Origin: Kordia zhangzhouensis
GTDB lineage: Bacteria; Bacteroidota; Bacteroidia; Flavobacteriales; Flavobacteriaceae
Assembly (NCBI RefSeq): GCF_001005305.1
Contig: NZ_LBMH01000003.1
Span: forward strand, 372,001-436,000
Reading direction: 5' to 3'
DNA: 64,000 nt
Shown here: positions 26,200-33,792 of the stretch, piece by piece
How the letters are laid out: the number at the start of each line of letters is the position of its first letter
How positions within the stretch are numbered: position 1 is the first letter of the stretch
Notes under the pieces: model-generated
Databases searched by the model: none
Seen by the model: only the letters and a program-made list of their open reading frames with translations
Told to the model about the DNA's origin: nothing
Translations under genes and position numbers: made by a program

Positions 26200-27714
26200 T
26201 TAGTTTGTTGGAACAATGGTAACCCCTGGATAATATCCCGCCGTTACTCTTGGAATTTCTGCTCCGTACTTTTCATTGATTACACGAATAAATTCGTCTG
26301 CAACAATTGCATATCCTCTTGCATTTGGATGTACACCATCTAATGAGAAAACAGCTGTAGCAACTGCATCACTTGAACCATTAAAATAATTGTTTGTATA
26401 AATCTGCCCATCACTTGTACGTAATCCAGAAACTAATTCTTCTAATTTAGTAGCCATATCAGCAATTGCTAAATCGTTTGCTTGCGCAATAGAAACAATC
26501 GCATTGTTATATGCTGTTCTAGCAGTTCTTACCATCTGAATTTCAGTAGTTGTCAATACCCAATTGTCTGCCAAAGGCACACCTACACCATTTACTGATG
26601 TTGGATCTGCTGGGTTTGCTAATGTTCCAATGAATCCTGAAGATGGTAAAATTAATAAATCATCTGCAGTAGTCATTCGGTAGCTTGGAATTCCAAATCC
26701 GTTAAGATTGGTCAAATCTTCATCAACAATCACAACTGCATTTTGACCAGCAGTAAACTGAATAGTACGTTGTGCTGCTTCTTCTGCTGTGATTAGGTTA
26801 TTAGCTGCTGCAAATTGCAATCCTCCGTTGTATGCTGCATACGCATTGTTTACAAATGCTGCTGTTTGTGCATCCATTGGAATTGGATTGTAAGGAACAG
26901 TTGTAAAGTAAGGAATCGATGTAACGTCTGGTAACGTAGCTACTACTCCTTTTGCTCCATTAGCTGTTAATGCATCAACCAAACTTTGGTAAGTAAATGC
27001 AAACACCCCTGGATCAGTGATATCGTTTTGTCCATACGATAAAACGTTTGGATTTCCTGTTTGATTTACACCTGCTCCACCCGAGGTAGCAAAGCTTAAT
27101 ATGTCATTGTTTCCAATCCATAGTGAGAAGAATGTTGGATTTAATGATACAGCATCTTCTATTACTGTTGCATTTGGTGATGTAGCATGACGCACAAAGT
27201 AAGGATTTGCTGCTCCAATTGCTAAGTTTGCTATGTTTCCATATCCTGGTGCTCCAAGGTGGAATGATTTTGCACCTGGAACTCCCATATTATTATATGC
27301 AGTTGCTTGCAAGTTTGACACTTCTACCGTAGAGGTAACATTTAGATTTTCTGGACGTCCTTGACTTGCGTCAATTACCAAACGCGTTCCAAATCCTGGT
27401 AATGGGTTTCCTTGTAAAAGAAATCCACCTGCATTATTTACGTCATCTTCATATGAAGGTTGTGTAAATTCTCCTCCTCCAGCGTACGCAAATTGTGCCG
27501 CCATGATATTTGGGAAGGAGTTTTGCTGACCGCTTCTGAAAACAGTTCCATCCATATATCCTGCCGTCAACGAGTTCCCTACAGCAACATATGTAGATAG
27601 ATTTGCTGATCCACTAGAGTATGTGCCACTTTCTTCGATAGGGTTATCAAATTCTGGTTCACAGGCAAATAATCCTAACGCTAATACTGCTAAATATTTT
27701 ATATTGTTTTTCAT
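26200..27714 (-). CDS. SGNH/GDSL-family hydrolase lipoprotein
   Basis: Predicted surface or periplasmic lipid esterase of 504 residues. A lipoprotein signal ends with lipobox LFAC (Cys18). SGNH blocks are visible: block I VGNSLTAGYMDG (catalytic Ser near 48), block III WIGNNDIL and block V SLDGVHPNARGY (catalytic His near 461). It starts 19 nt after the FadL-type porin gene and shares its promoter. Such porin-esterase pairs suggest joint use of long-chain fatty-acid esters (inference). Confidence 0.88.
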   Translation of the reverse strand: MKNNIKYLAVLALGLFACEPEFDNPIEESGTYSSGSANLSTYVAVGNSLTAGYMDGTVFRSGQQNSFPNIMAAQFAYAGGGEFTQPSYEDDVNNAGGFLLQGNPLPGFGTRLVIDASQGRPENLNVTSTVEVSNLQATAYNNMGVPGAKSFHLGAPGYGNIANLAIGAANPYFVRHATSPNATVIEDAVSLNPTFFSLWIGNNDILSFATSGGAGVNQTGNPNVLSYGQNDITDPGVFAFTYQSLVDALTANGAKGVVATLPDVTSIPYFTTVPYNPIPMDAQTAAFVNNAYAAYNGGLQFAAANNLITAEEAAQRTIQFTAGQNAVVIVDEDLTNLNGFGIPSYRMTTADDLLILPSSGFIGTLANPADPTSVNGVGVPLADNWVLTTTEIQMVRTARTAYNNAIVSIAQANDLAIADMATKLEELVSGLRTSDGQIYTNNYFNGSSDAVATAVFSLDGVHPNARGYAIVADEFIRVINEKYGAEIPRVTAGYYPGVTIVPTN

Positions 27715-27733
27715 CTTTTTCTGCTATTTACGA

Positions 27734-28987
27734 TTATAATTTGTACGACACTCCGATTCCTGCTACAATAGCATTTGATTTATATTCTCCGCCAAATGAC
27801 AAAGGCTGTCCTGCTTCTCTGTAGTAATCGTATGAATTTTGAATTTCATTAGAGTGTACATATAGTATAGATGCATCAATCGCCCATTTGCTGTTCAAAT
27901 TATAAGACAACCCAGCTGTAAAGTTTACTGAATCTGGTCTTGGTGTTTCAGGCGCAAAATATCCATCTCTAATAGGAGACTCATCAAAATAGAACCCTGC
28001 TCTTACAGTTACTTTTTGTGTTGCTTCGTATTGCGCCCCAATTTTATAGATAGAAGAGTTTTTGTAGTTTCTTGGGTTTCTTGATAATCCTGCTGCGTTA
28101 AAGAATTGAACATCTAACGATTTGTATGCGTCCCAGAATGTACGTGTATAATCGAACGCAATCAACCATTTATCAGAAGGTTTGAATGAAGCACCAAAAG
28201 TCAATTCTGCTGGCAAAGGCAATGTTGCTGTAAAGTCTCCATCAGGGAAACTTCCTGCTAATGCGCCTGGTAAGTTTTCGAAATCTGCAGTTCCATCTCC
28301 ACGTTCAACTTCCATATCAATTTTTGAACGATAGTTAAATCCAAGAGTAATATCGTCTGTAGCTCTAAACATAGCTCCTACCGAATATCCCCATGCATTA
28401 ATTCCAGAAGCATCAATAGTTACATTAGAACGGTTTCCTGCCTCATCAGTTAAACTTCTTGATAAGTTTCTGTTAAAGTTTACTGCACCAGTTACATAAA
28501 TTGGTCCACCTCCAATACTTAATTTATCCGTAACCTTAATAGATAATGTTGGCTGTACAAAAATAGCAGAAAGCTCAATTTCATTTACCAAATGAGAACC
28601 TTCCCAATCTGTTGGCCATTCAACTCTACTTCCATAAGGTGTGTATACAGCAATCCCTGCAGACAACCAGTCATTAATTTTGTAAGCTCCATATGCATAA
28701 AAAGGTGTTCCTAAAGGATTATCGGCTTTTCTTGAATACCCAAACTCTCTATTTTGATACACAGTATTTGAGAGTACCGCAGCTGCCCCAAGAGATACAT
28801 TAAGCTTCCCGTCCAAATATACTAGACCTGCTGGGTTAAAAAAGGCTGATTCAGCACTTGTTACAACAGCAACTCCCGTATGTCCCATTGCCAATTGCTT
28901 ATGACCCTGAACTCCGACTCTATATCCTCCAGCATACATTACCGAAGCCGAAAGCGCGATGGTCAATACCAATAAAAGTTTTTTCAT
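27734..28987 (-). CDS. OmpP1/FadL-family outer-membrane transporter
   Basis: Outer-membrane beta-barrel of 417 residues related to E. coli FadL and expected to import hydrophobic compounds such as long-chain fatty acids. A signal peptide (residues 1-19, ending MYAGG) precedes the FadL-type hatch region (GVAVVTSAESAFFNPAGLVYLDGK). Many amphipathic strands follow, and the chain ends GVSYKL. It heads an operon with the SGNH lipoprotein and has a complete promoter 50 nt upstream. Confidence 0.93.
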   Translation of the reverse strand: MKKLLLVLTIALSASVMYAGGYRVGVQGHKQLAMGHTGVAVVTSAESAFFNPAGLVYLDGKLNVSLGAAAVLSNTVYQNREFGYSRKADNPLGTPFYAYGAYKINDWLSAGIAVYTPYGSRVEWPTDWEGSHLVNEIELSAIFVQPTLSIKVTDKLSIGGGPIYVTGAVNFNRNLSRSLTDEAGNRSNVTIDASGINAWGYSVGAMFRATDDITLGFNYRSKIDMEVERGDGTADFENLPGALAGSFPDGDFTATLPLPAELTFGASFKPSDKWLIAFDYTRTFWDAYKSLDVQFFNAAGLSRNPRNYKNSSIYKIGAQYEATQKVTVRAGFYFDESPIRDGYFAPETPRPDSVNFTAGLSYNLNSKWAIDASILYVHSNEIQNSYDYYREAGQPLSFGGEYKSNAIVAGIGVSYKL

Positions 28988-29036
28988 AATAATTAAATTG
29001 ATGATTTAAGGTTAAATTTTTGTAAAATCAGTGCTT

Positions 29037-29066
29037 CAAAATTAGCACAAATTATGATATACACAA
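29037..29066 (-). promoter_or_regulatory. Bacteroidota-type promoter of the FadL-SGNH operon
   Basis: Minus strand: TTG (29066-29064), 19-nt spacer, TAATTTTG (29044-29037). The predicted start near 29030 leaves a leader of about 43 nt. Confidence 0.75.
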
Positions 29067-29113
29067 GATTTATACGAAAATATTATGCATTCATAATAAA
29101 TTTAAAATGTTTT

Positions 29114-29884
29114 TTAAGAATTTAGAAATTGAACGGTTTTTTCAAAAAATTCTTTAGGGTTTTCCGCATGCAACCAATGTCCAGAATTTGAGACTTCTTG
29201 AATACTTGCTTTTGGAAAGAATTGACGAATTAACTTTTCATCTCCTGTAAGAATATATTCTGACTTATCTCCTTTTAAAAACAACACTTCTTTGGTGTAG
29301 GTTGTGTTTCCTAAAAGTGCTTCTCCAATTTCACTAACGTTTTCAGTTAATACCTTTAGATTAACCCGTAAGCCTAACGTTTTATTTTCAAGCCAGTATA
29401 GGTTTTTTAATAAAAATTGTCTTGTCCCAAAATCTGGCACGTATTTTTCCATGATGTCTTCCGCATCACTTCTACTTGTTAATGTTTTTGCTTCTATAGC
29501 AGCTAGTCCTTTGAGAATTTGTTCGTGATGTACTGGATAAAACTTAGGCCCAATATCTACAATCACTAGCTTTTCAAGCATTTCAGGATATAACATAGCA
29601 AAGGTCATAGCCGTTTTTCCTCCCATAGAATGTCCTATAAGCGAAATATAATCTAACCTATGATGATGACAATACCGCTTTATGTCTTCCGCGAGAAGAT
29701 CATAATTAAATTCACTTGAATGAAAACTACGTCCATGATTTCGCTGGTCAATCAAATGCACTTGATAGCCTTCTTTAGCAATTTTTTTCCCTAGTGTTTT
29801 CCAATTATCAGACATTCCCAAAAAACCATGTAAAATCAACAAAGGTTTTCCTTCAGTTCCAATAATGTTTGAATGTACTATCAT
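29114..29884 (-). CDS. Alpha/beta-fold hydrolase (YbfF-like esterase)
   Basis: Cytoplasmic alpha/beta hydrolase of 256 residues. It has the oxyanion-hole HGFLGMSDNWK (about residues 19-29), the nucleophile elbow GHSMGG (Ser near 93), and the catalytic His in SGHWLHAENP near the C-terminus. It resembles E. coli YbfF, an esterase with thioester activity on acyl-CoA-like substrates. The natural substrate is unknown. Its start overlaps the end of pdxJ by 4 nt, so the two are translationally coupled. Confidence 0.9.
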   Translation of the reverse strand: MIVHSNIIGTEGKPLLILHGFLGMSDNWKTLGKKIAKEGYQVHLIDQRNHGRSFHSSEFNYDLLAEDIKRYCHHHRLDYISLIGHSMGGKTAMTFAMLYPEMLEKLVIVDIGPKFYPVHHEQILKGLAAIEAKTLTSRSDAEDIMEKYVPDFGTRQFLLKNLYWLENKTLGLRVNLKVLTENVSEIGEALLGNTTYTKEVLFLKGDKSEYILTGDEKLIRQFFPKASIQEVSNSGHWLHAENPKEFFEKTVQFLNS

Positions 29885-30600
29885 TGCTTCAATTTATTTA
29901 AGTACATATTTACTACATTTTCAATCCCAAGATATAATGACTCTGCAATTAATGCATGCCCAATAGAGACTTCTAACAGTTCTGGAATTTCTCTAGCGAA
30001 GAATTGAATATTATCCAAACTTAAATCGTGTCCTGCATTTACTCCAATTCCTAATTCGTTAGCCCGAACAGCACAATCAATATATGGTTGTATCGCTTTT
30101 TTGTTTCCCAAACTGTATTGATGAGCAAATTCTTCAGTATACAATTCTATTCTATCCGTTCCTACTTTTTTAGCTCCGTCAATCATTTCAACTACTGGAT
30201 CTACAAATATAGAAGTACGAATTCCGTGAGTTTTAAACTCATCGATGACCTCTGTTAAAAAATCTTTATTTTTAATTGTATCCCAACCTGCATTGGACGT
30301 AATAGCATCTACCGCATCTGGCACCAACGTTACTTGTGTTGGTTGCACTTCAAGCACTAAATCAATAAATTTTCGTATAGGATTTCCTTCTATATTATAT
30401 TCAGTATATACAATAGGTTTCAAATCGCGCGCATCTTGGTATCGAATATGTCGTTCGTCTGGCCGCGGATGTATTGTGATTCCTTCTGCTCCATAACGTT
30501 GAACATCTTTGGCAAATGCTACCAAATTTGGAACATCGCCTCCTCTTGAATTACGTAATGTAGCTATTTTATTAATGTTTACACTAAGTTTTGTAGTCAT
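29881..30600 (-). CDS. pdxJ: Pyridoxine 5'-phosphate synthase PdxJ
   Basis: Last step of the DXP-dependent vitamin B6 pathway: condenses 3-amino-2-oxopropyl phosphate with 1-deoxyxylulose 5-phosphate. The TIM-barrel motifs NINKIATLRNSRGG (N-terminal), TIHPRPDERHIRYQD and GVNAGHDLSLDN, and the late EVSIGHALIAESL, are conserved. The frame extends to an ATG at 30693, but the family N-terminus begins at MTTKLSVNINKI, so I start at 30600 (239 aa). A TATTTTTG -7 box lies on the minus strand at 30630-30623, downstream of the longer start, which supports this. Confidence 0.96.
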   Translation of the reverse strand: MTTKLSVNINKIATLRNSRGGDVPNLVAFAKDVQRYGAEGITIHPRPDERHIRYQDARDLKPIVYTEYNIEGNPIRKFIDLVLEVQPTQVTLVPDAVDAITSNAGWDTIKNKDFLTEVIDEFKTHGIRTSIFVDPVVEMIDGAKKVGTDRIELYTEEFAHQYSLGNKKAIQPYIDCAVRANELGIGVNAGHDLSLDNIQFFAREIPELLEVSIGHALIAESLYLGIENVVNMYLNKLKQ

Positions 30601-30694
30601 TGCTTTATTTTTTAACTGAACACAAAAATACAAACTTACCATGCGAAGAAAGTAGTTATTTTTAATTAATTTGCAGTCATAAATAATTTCCATT

Positions 30695-31351
30695 ATGAAT
30701 ATTGCTCAATATATACTTAATGATGTCAATCCTTTGACGGTTACAGATATAGTTCGAGAAGCACAATTGATGTTCAATCAACTTACATTCTCACACCTTC
30801 CTATTATGGAAAATGATATATATATAGGATGTATCTCCGAAACCGATTCACATTGTTTTGATGCTGATAAAGAAATAGGTGAATATCGATATGCGCTAGA
30901 ACAATTTTTTGTACGCGAACACACCAATTGGATTGATGTATTGGAGGCTTTTGGACAAAATTCTGCGAATATTATGCCTATTTTGAATGACAAGAATCAA
31001 TATATAGGCTACTATGAATTAAATGATATTATTAATATTTTCAATGAAACACCTTTTTTACACGAATTAGGAAGCGTTTTAATTGTTGAAAAAGGCATTA
31101 AAGATTATTCTTTTAGCGAGATTAGTCAGATTGTTGAATCAAATAATGCACGTTTACTTGGTGCGTTTATTTCAAAAATCGAAAATGACGTGGCGCAAGT
31201 AACCTTGAAATTAAATAATACCGGATTGAACGAAATTGTACAATCGTTTAGACGCTACAGTTATAATATAGTATCTGAATTTGCAGAAGATACCTATATG
31301 CAGAGCTTAAAAGATCGTTCAGAATATTTAGACAAATACCTCAATATATAA
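30695..31351 (+). CDS. CBS-domain protein (AcuB-like)
   Basis: A 218-residue cytoplasmic protein with two CBS motifs (about residues 5-125; ligand-type segments FSHLPIMENDIYIG and NIMPILNDKNQYIGYYEL) and a C-terminal segment (about 130-215) resembling an ACT-like domain, as in AcuB. CBS pairs bind adenosyl ligands and act as energy or nucleotide sensors; the partner is not known. It ends immediately before nadK with no spacer, so it may regulate or be co-regulated with NADP supply (inference). Divergent from pdxJ. Confidence 0.82.
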   Translation: MNIAQYILNDVNPLTVTDIVREAQLMFNQLTFSHLPIMENDIYIGCISETDSHCFDADKEIGEYRYALEQFFVREHTNWIDVLEAFGQNSANIMPILNDKNQYIGYYELNDIINIFNETPFLHELGSVLIVEKGIKDYSFSEISQIVESNNARLLGAFISKIENDVAQVTLKLNNTGLNEIVQSFRRYSYNIVSEFAEDTYMQSLKDRSEYLDKYLNI

Positions 31352-32239
31352 ATGAAGAAAGTTGGTATTTACGGACAGTTTTATCACCAAGACTCAGGAG
31401 AATACGTTGATTTTTTACTCCAAAACTTACAACAATTTGGCGTAGATATTTATATTGAAAAAACCTATTACCAGTTACTTTCTGATAAAGTTGAAGTAGC
31501 TAGTAATTATAAAACCTTTGAATCTTATAGCGATCTTGACGAATCCTTTGATCTTTTTTTTAGCATTGGAGGTGATGGAACTATTTTACGAACCATTACC
31601 TATGTTCAAGACCTTAATATTCCTATCTTAGGGATTAATGTTGGTCGATTGGGTTTTTTAGCTACTATTCAAAAAGAAGAAATCAAAAAAGCCATTACAA
31701 AAATCATCCAAAAAGAATTTACTGTTATAGAACGAAGTGTTCTAGCTGTAGAAACTTTACCTACTAATGATGAGATTTTAGCAATGAATTTTGCACTCAA
31801 CGAAGTAACTGTTGCTCGAAAAGACACCACTTCGATGATTACAGTAAAAACACACTTAAATGATGAATATCTTAATTCCTACTGGGCAGATGGGCTTATC
31901 ATTGCCACCCCTACAGGTTCTACAGGGTATTCGTTAAGTTGTGGCGGTCCTGTAATTACTCCCAACAACAATAGTTTTGTTTTAACTCCTATTGCTCCTC
32001 ATAACTTAAACGCACGCCCATTAGTTATCCCCGATCATACCAAAATTCAACTTGAAGTTTCTGGTCGCGAAGACAAGCACCTTATTTCTTTAGATTCAAG
32101 AATAGCCACAGTGAGCATTAATAGTATAATAACCATTAAAAAAGCGCCTTTTACTGTAAAGCTTGTAGAACTTGAAGGACAAAGTTTTTTGAAAACCCTT
32201 AGAAAAAAGCTTCTTTGGGGCGAAGATAAACGAAATTAA
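31352..32239 (+). CDS. nadK: NAD kinase
   Basis: Phosphorylates NAD to NADP. The 295-residue protein has the catalytic GGDGT loop (residues 73-77, Asp75 in IGGDGTILR), NVGRLGFLA, the NAD-binding NE-type segment (FALNEVTV) and the conserved ATPTGSTGYSLSCGGPVI block. The start codon follows the CBS gene stop with no gap. A full promoter for the porG operon lies between nadK and porG. Confidence 0.97.
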   Translation: MKKVGIYGQFYHQDSGEYVDFLLQNLQQFGVDIYIEKTYYQLLSDKVEVASNYKTFESYSDLDESFDLFFSIGGDGTILRTITYVQDLNIPILGINVGRLGFLATIQKEEIKKAITKIIQKEFTVIERSVLAVETLPTNDEILAMNFALNEVTVARKDTTSMITVKTHLNDEYLNSYWADGLIIATPTGSTGYSLSCGGPVITPNNNSFVLTPIAPHNLNARPLVIPDHTKIQLEVSGREDKHLISLDSRIATVSINSIITIKKAPFTVKLVELEGQSFLKTLRKKLLWGEDKRN

Positions 32240-32292
32240 AAGCAATAAAACGTAGCAAATTGTGTTTAAATGGCATAGGCTTATTTTATGAA

Positions 32293-32323
32293 TTGCCTAT
32301 AATAAAAGAGAATACTATATTTG
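32293..32323 (+). promoter_or_regulatory. Bacteroidota-type promoter of the porG-uppS-bamA-ompH operon
   Basis: TTG (32293-32295), 20-nt spacer, TATATTTG (32316-32323). The predicted start near 32330 lies 10 nt before the porG ATG at 32340 and excludes the in-frame TTG at 32331 as a practical start. Confidence 0.75.
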
Positions 32324-32339
32324 CAAACTTTTGATACCT

Positions 32340-33026
32340 ATGAGAAGACTCGTTATACTGTTGGTTGCTTTTACGTTAACCCAAAATTTGTACGCACAAC
32401 TCCATGAACTTGGAGGCTATGTTGGGTACAGTAATTTTATTGGCGATGTTGGCTCTACAAAATATATCAATCCTAATCATTTAGCTTACGGAGTTATTTA
32501 CAAATGGAACCGAAGTGAGCGTCACTCATTTAGAGCTTCTCTTACAAGAACACTTCTAGAAGGAAAAGACATTCATTCGGATGATCCTGCCAGACAACTC
32601 AGACGACTTGAATTTACCAACACCATTACAGAAGTATCAATTGGCGTAGAGTTTACTTTTTGGGAATTTAACCTACACGACATTGAACCTCAAGGAACTC
32701 CATATTTATTTACGGGAATTTCCTATTTTAACTATGATACTTTATTCCTAGAAAACAATCGTATTGTTCCATATGGCGACGATAATACATTTGCCATTCC
32801 GATGGTATTGGGATATAAAACAACCATTTCAAACAAATTTATTTTGGGACTGGAAATAGGTGCTCGCTATACGTTTACAGACGATATTGACGGAAGCAAT
32901 CCTGTAAATGATAAGGAAGAATTTGACAGCTTAAAATTCGGAAACATACATAGTAATGACTGGTATATGTTTATGGGAATTACGCTAACATATACATTTG
33001 GAAAAAAACCCTGCTATTGTTACTAG
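32340..33026 (+). CDS. porG: PorG-like outer-membrane protein (DUF6089), type IX secretion
   Basis: Predicted small outer-membrane barrel of 228 residues. A signal peptide (about residues 1-18, ending LYAQ) is followed by LHELGGYVGYSNFIGDVGS, a typical DUF6089 opening, and amphipathic strands; the chain ends in KKPCYCY. From memory, Porphyromonas PorG, which interacts with the PorK/PorN ring of the T9SS, is encoded directly before uppS, bamA and two ompH genes, the same order as here. The family call is strong, the T9SS role follows from that synteny. I use the ATG at 32340. Confidence 0.82.
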   Translation: MRRLVILLVAFTLTQNLYAQLHELGGYVGYSNFIGDVGSTKYINPNHLAYGVIYKWNRSERHSFRASLTRTLLEGKDIHSDDPARQLRRLEFTNTITEVSIGVEFTFWEFNLHDIEPQGTPYLFTGISYFNYDTLFLENNRIVPYGDDNTFAIPMVLGYKTTISNKFILGLEIGARYTFTDDIDGSNPVNDKEEFDSLKFGNIHSNDWYMFMGITLTYTFGKKPCYCY

Positions 33027-33044
33027 CACACAAGCAAAACACAC

Positions 33045-33785
33045 ATGAGTTTAGAGGATAAAATACAAAAAGACTTTCTGCCAAAACATCTCGCCGTTAT
33101 TATGGACGGTAATGGTCGTTGGGCTAAACAAAAAGGGAAACTTCGAGTATTTGGTCATGAAAATGGAACAAAAGCTGTACGACAAACGGTAGAAGCTTGC
33201 GCTGAATTAGGCATAGAAAATTTAACCCTATATGCTTTTTCTACAGAAAATTGGAACCGTCCAAAACTAGAGGTAGATGCATTAATGAAGCTATTGGTTT
33301 CTTCCTTGCGAAAAGAGCTTAATCTATTACAAGAAAACAACATACGATTACAAGCCATTGGCGCATTGGATTCACTTCCTAAAAAAGCTAAAAAAGAACT
33401 ATTTGAAGTTATTGAAAAAACAAAAGATAACGCTCGCATGACACTCACACTGGCATTGAGCTATGGTTCAAGGGAAGAGTTAAAAAATGCTGTTAAAGAA
33501 ATCTGCTATAAAGTTAAAAATAATATAATTTCTTTAGAATCTATTGACGAATCCATTATTAATGAGCATCTTTACACGCAAAATTTACCCGATGTAGATT
33601 TACTTATACGTACTAGCGGAGAACATCGTATAAGTAATTTTTTGTTATGGCAAATAGCGTATGCAGAACTGTATTTCACTAACGTATTGTGGCCAGATTT
33701 TAGCAAAGAACATTTATACGAAGCATTGATTAATTATCAAAATAGAGAACGAAGATTTGGAAAAACAAGCGAACAAATTAATTAG
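33045..33785 (+). CDS. uppS: Isoprenyl transferase (undecaprenyl diphosphate synthase)
   Basis: Cis-prenyltransferase that makes the C55 lipid carrier for peptidoglycan and O-antigen. The 246-residue protein has LAVIMDGNGRWAKQ (catalytic Asp21), the LTLYAFSTENWNRP block, and the C-terminal LLIRTSGEHRISNFLLWQ with YTNVLWPDF-type ending (FTNVLWPDF). It lies 18 nt after porG and 7 nt before bamA in the same operon. Confidence 0.97.
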   Translation: MSLEDKIQKDFLPKHLAVIMDGNGRWAKQKGKLRVFGHENGTKAVRQTVEACAELGIENLTLYAFSTENWNRPKLEVDALMKLLVSSLRKELNLLQENNIRLQAIGALDSLPKKAKKELFEVIEKTKDNARMTLTLALSYGSREELKNAVKEICYKVKNNIISLESIDESIINEHLYTQNLPDVDLLIRTSGEHRISNFLLWQIAYAELYFTNVLWPDFSKEHLYEALINYQNRERRFGKTSEQIN

Positions 33786-33792
33786 AATTTTA

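Noticed and set aside
33757-33792. TTG start for bamA
   Set aside because: It overlaps the end of uppS and puts an unrelated 12-residue leader before a proper signal peptide starting at the ATG at 33793.
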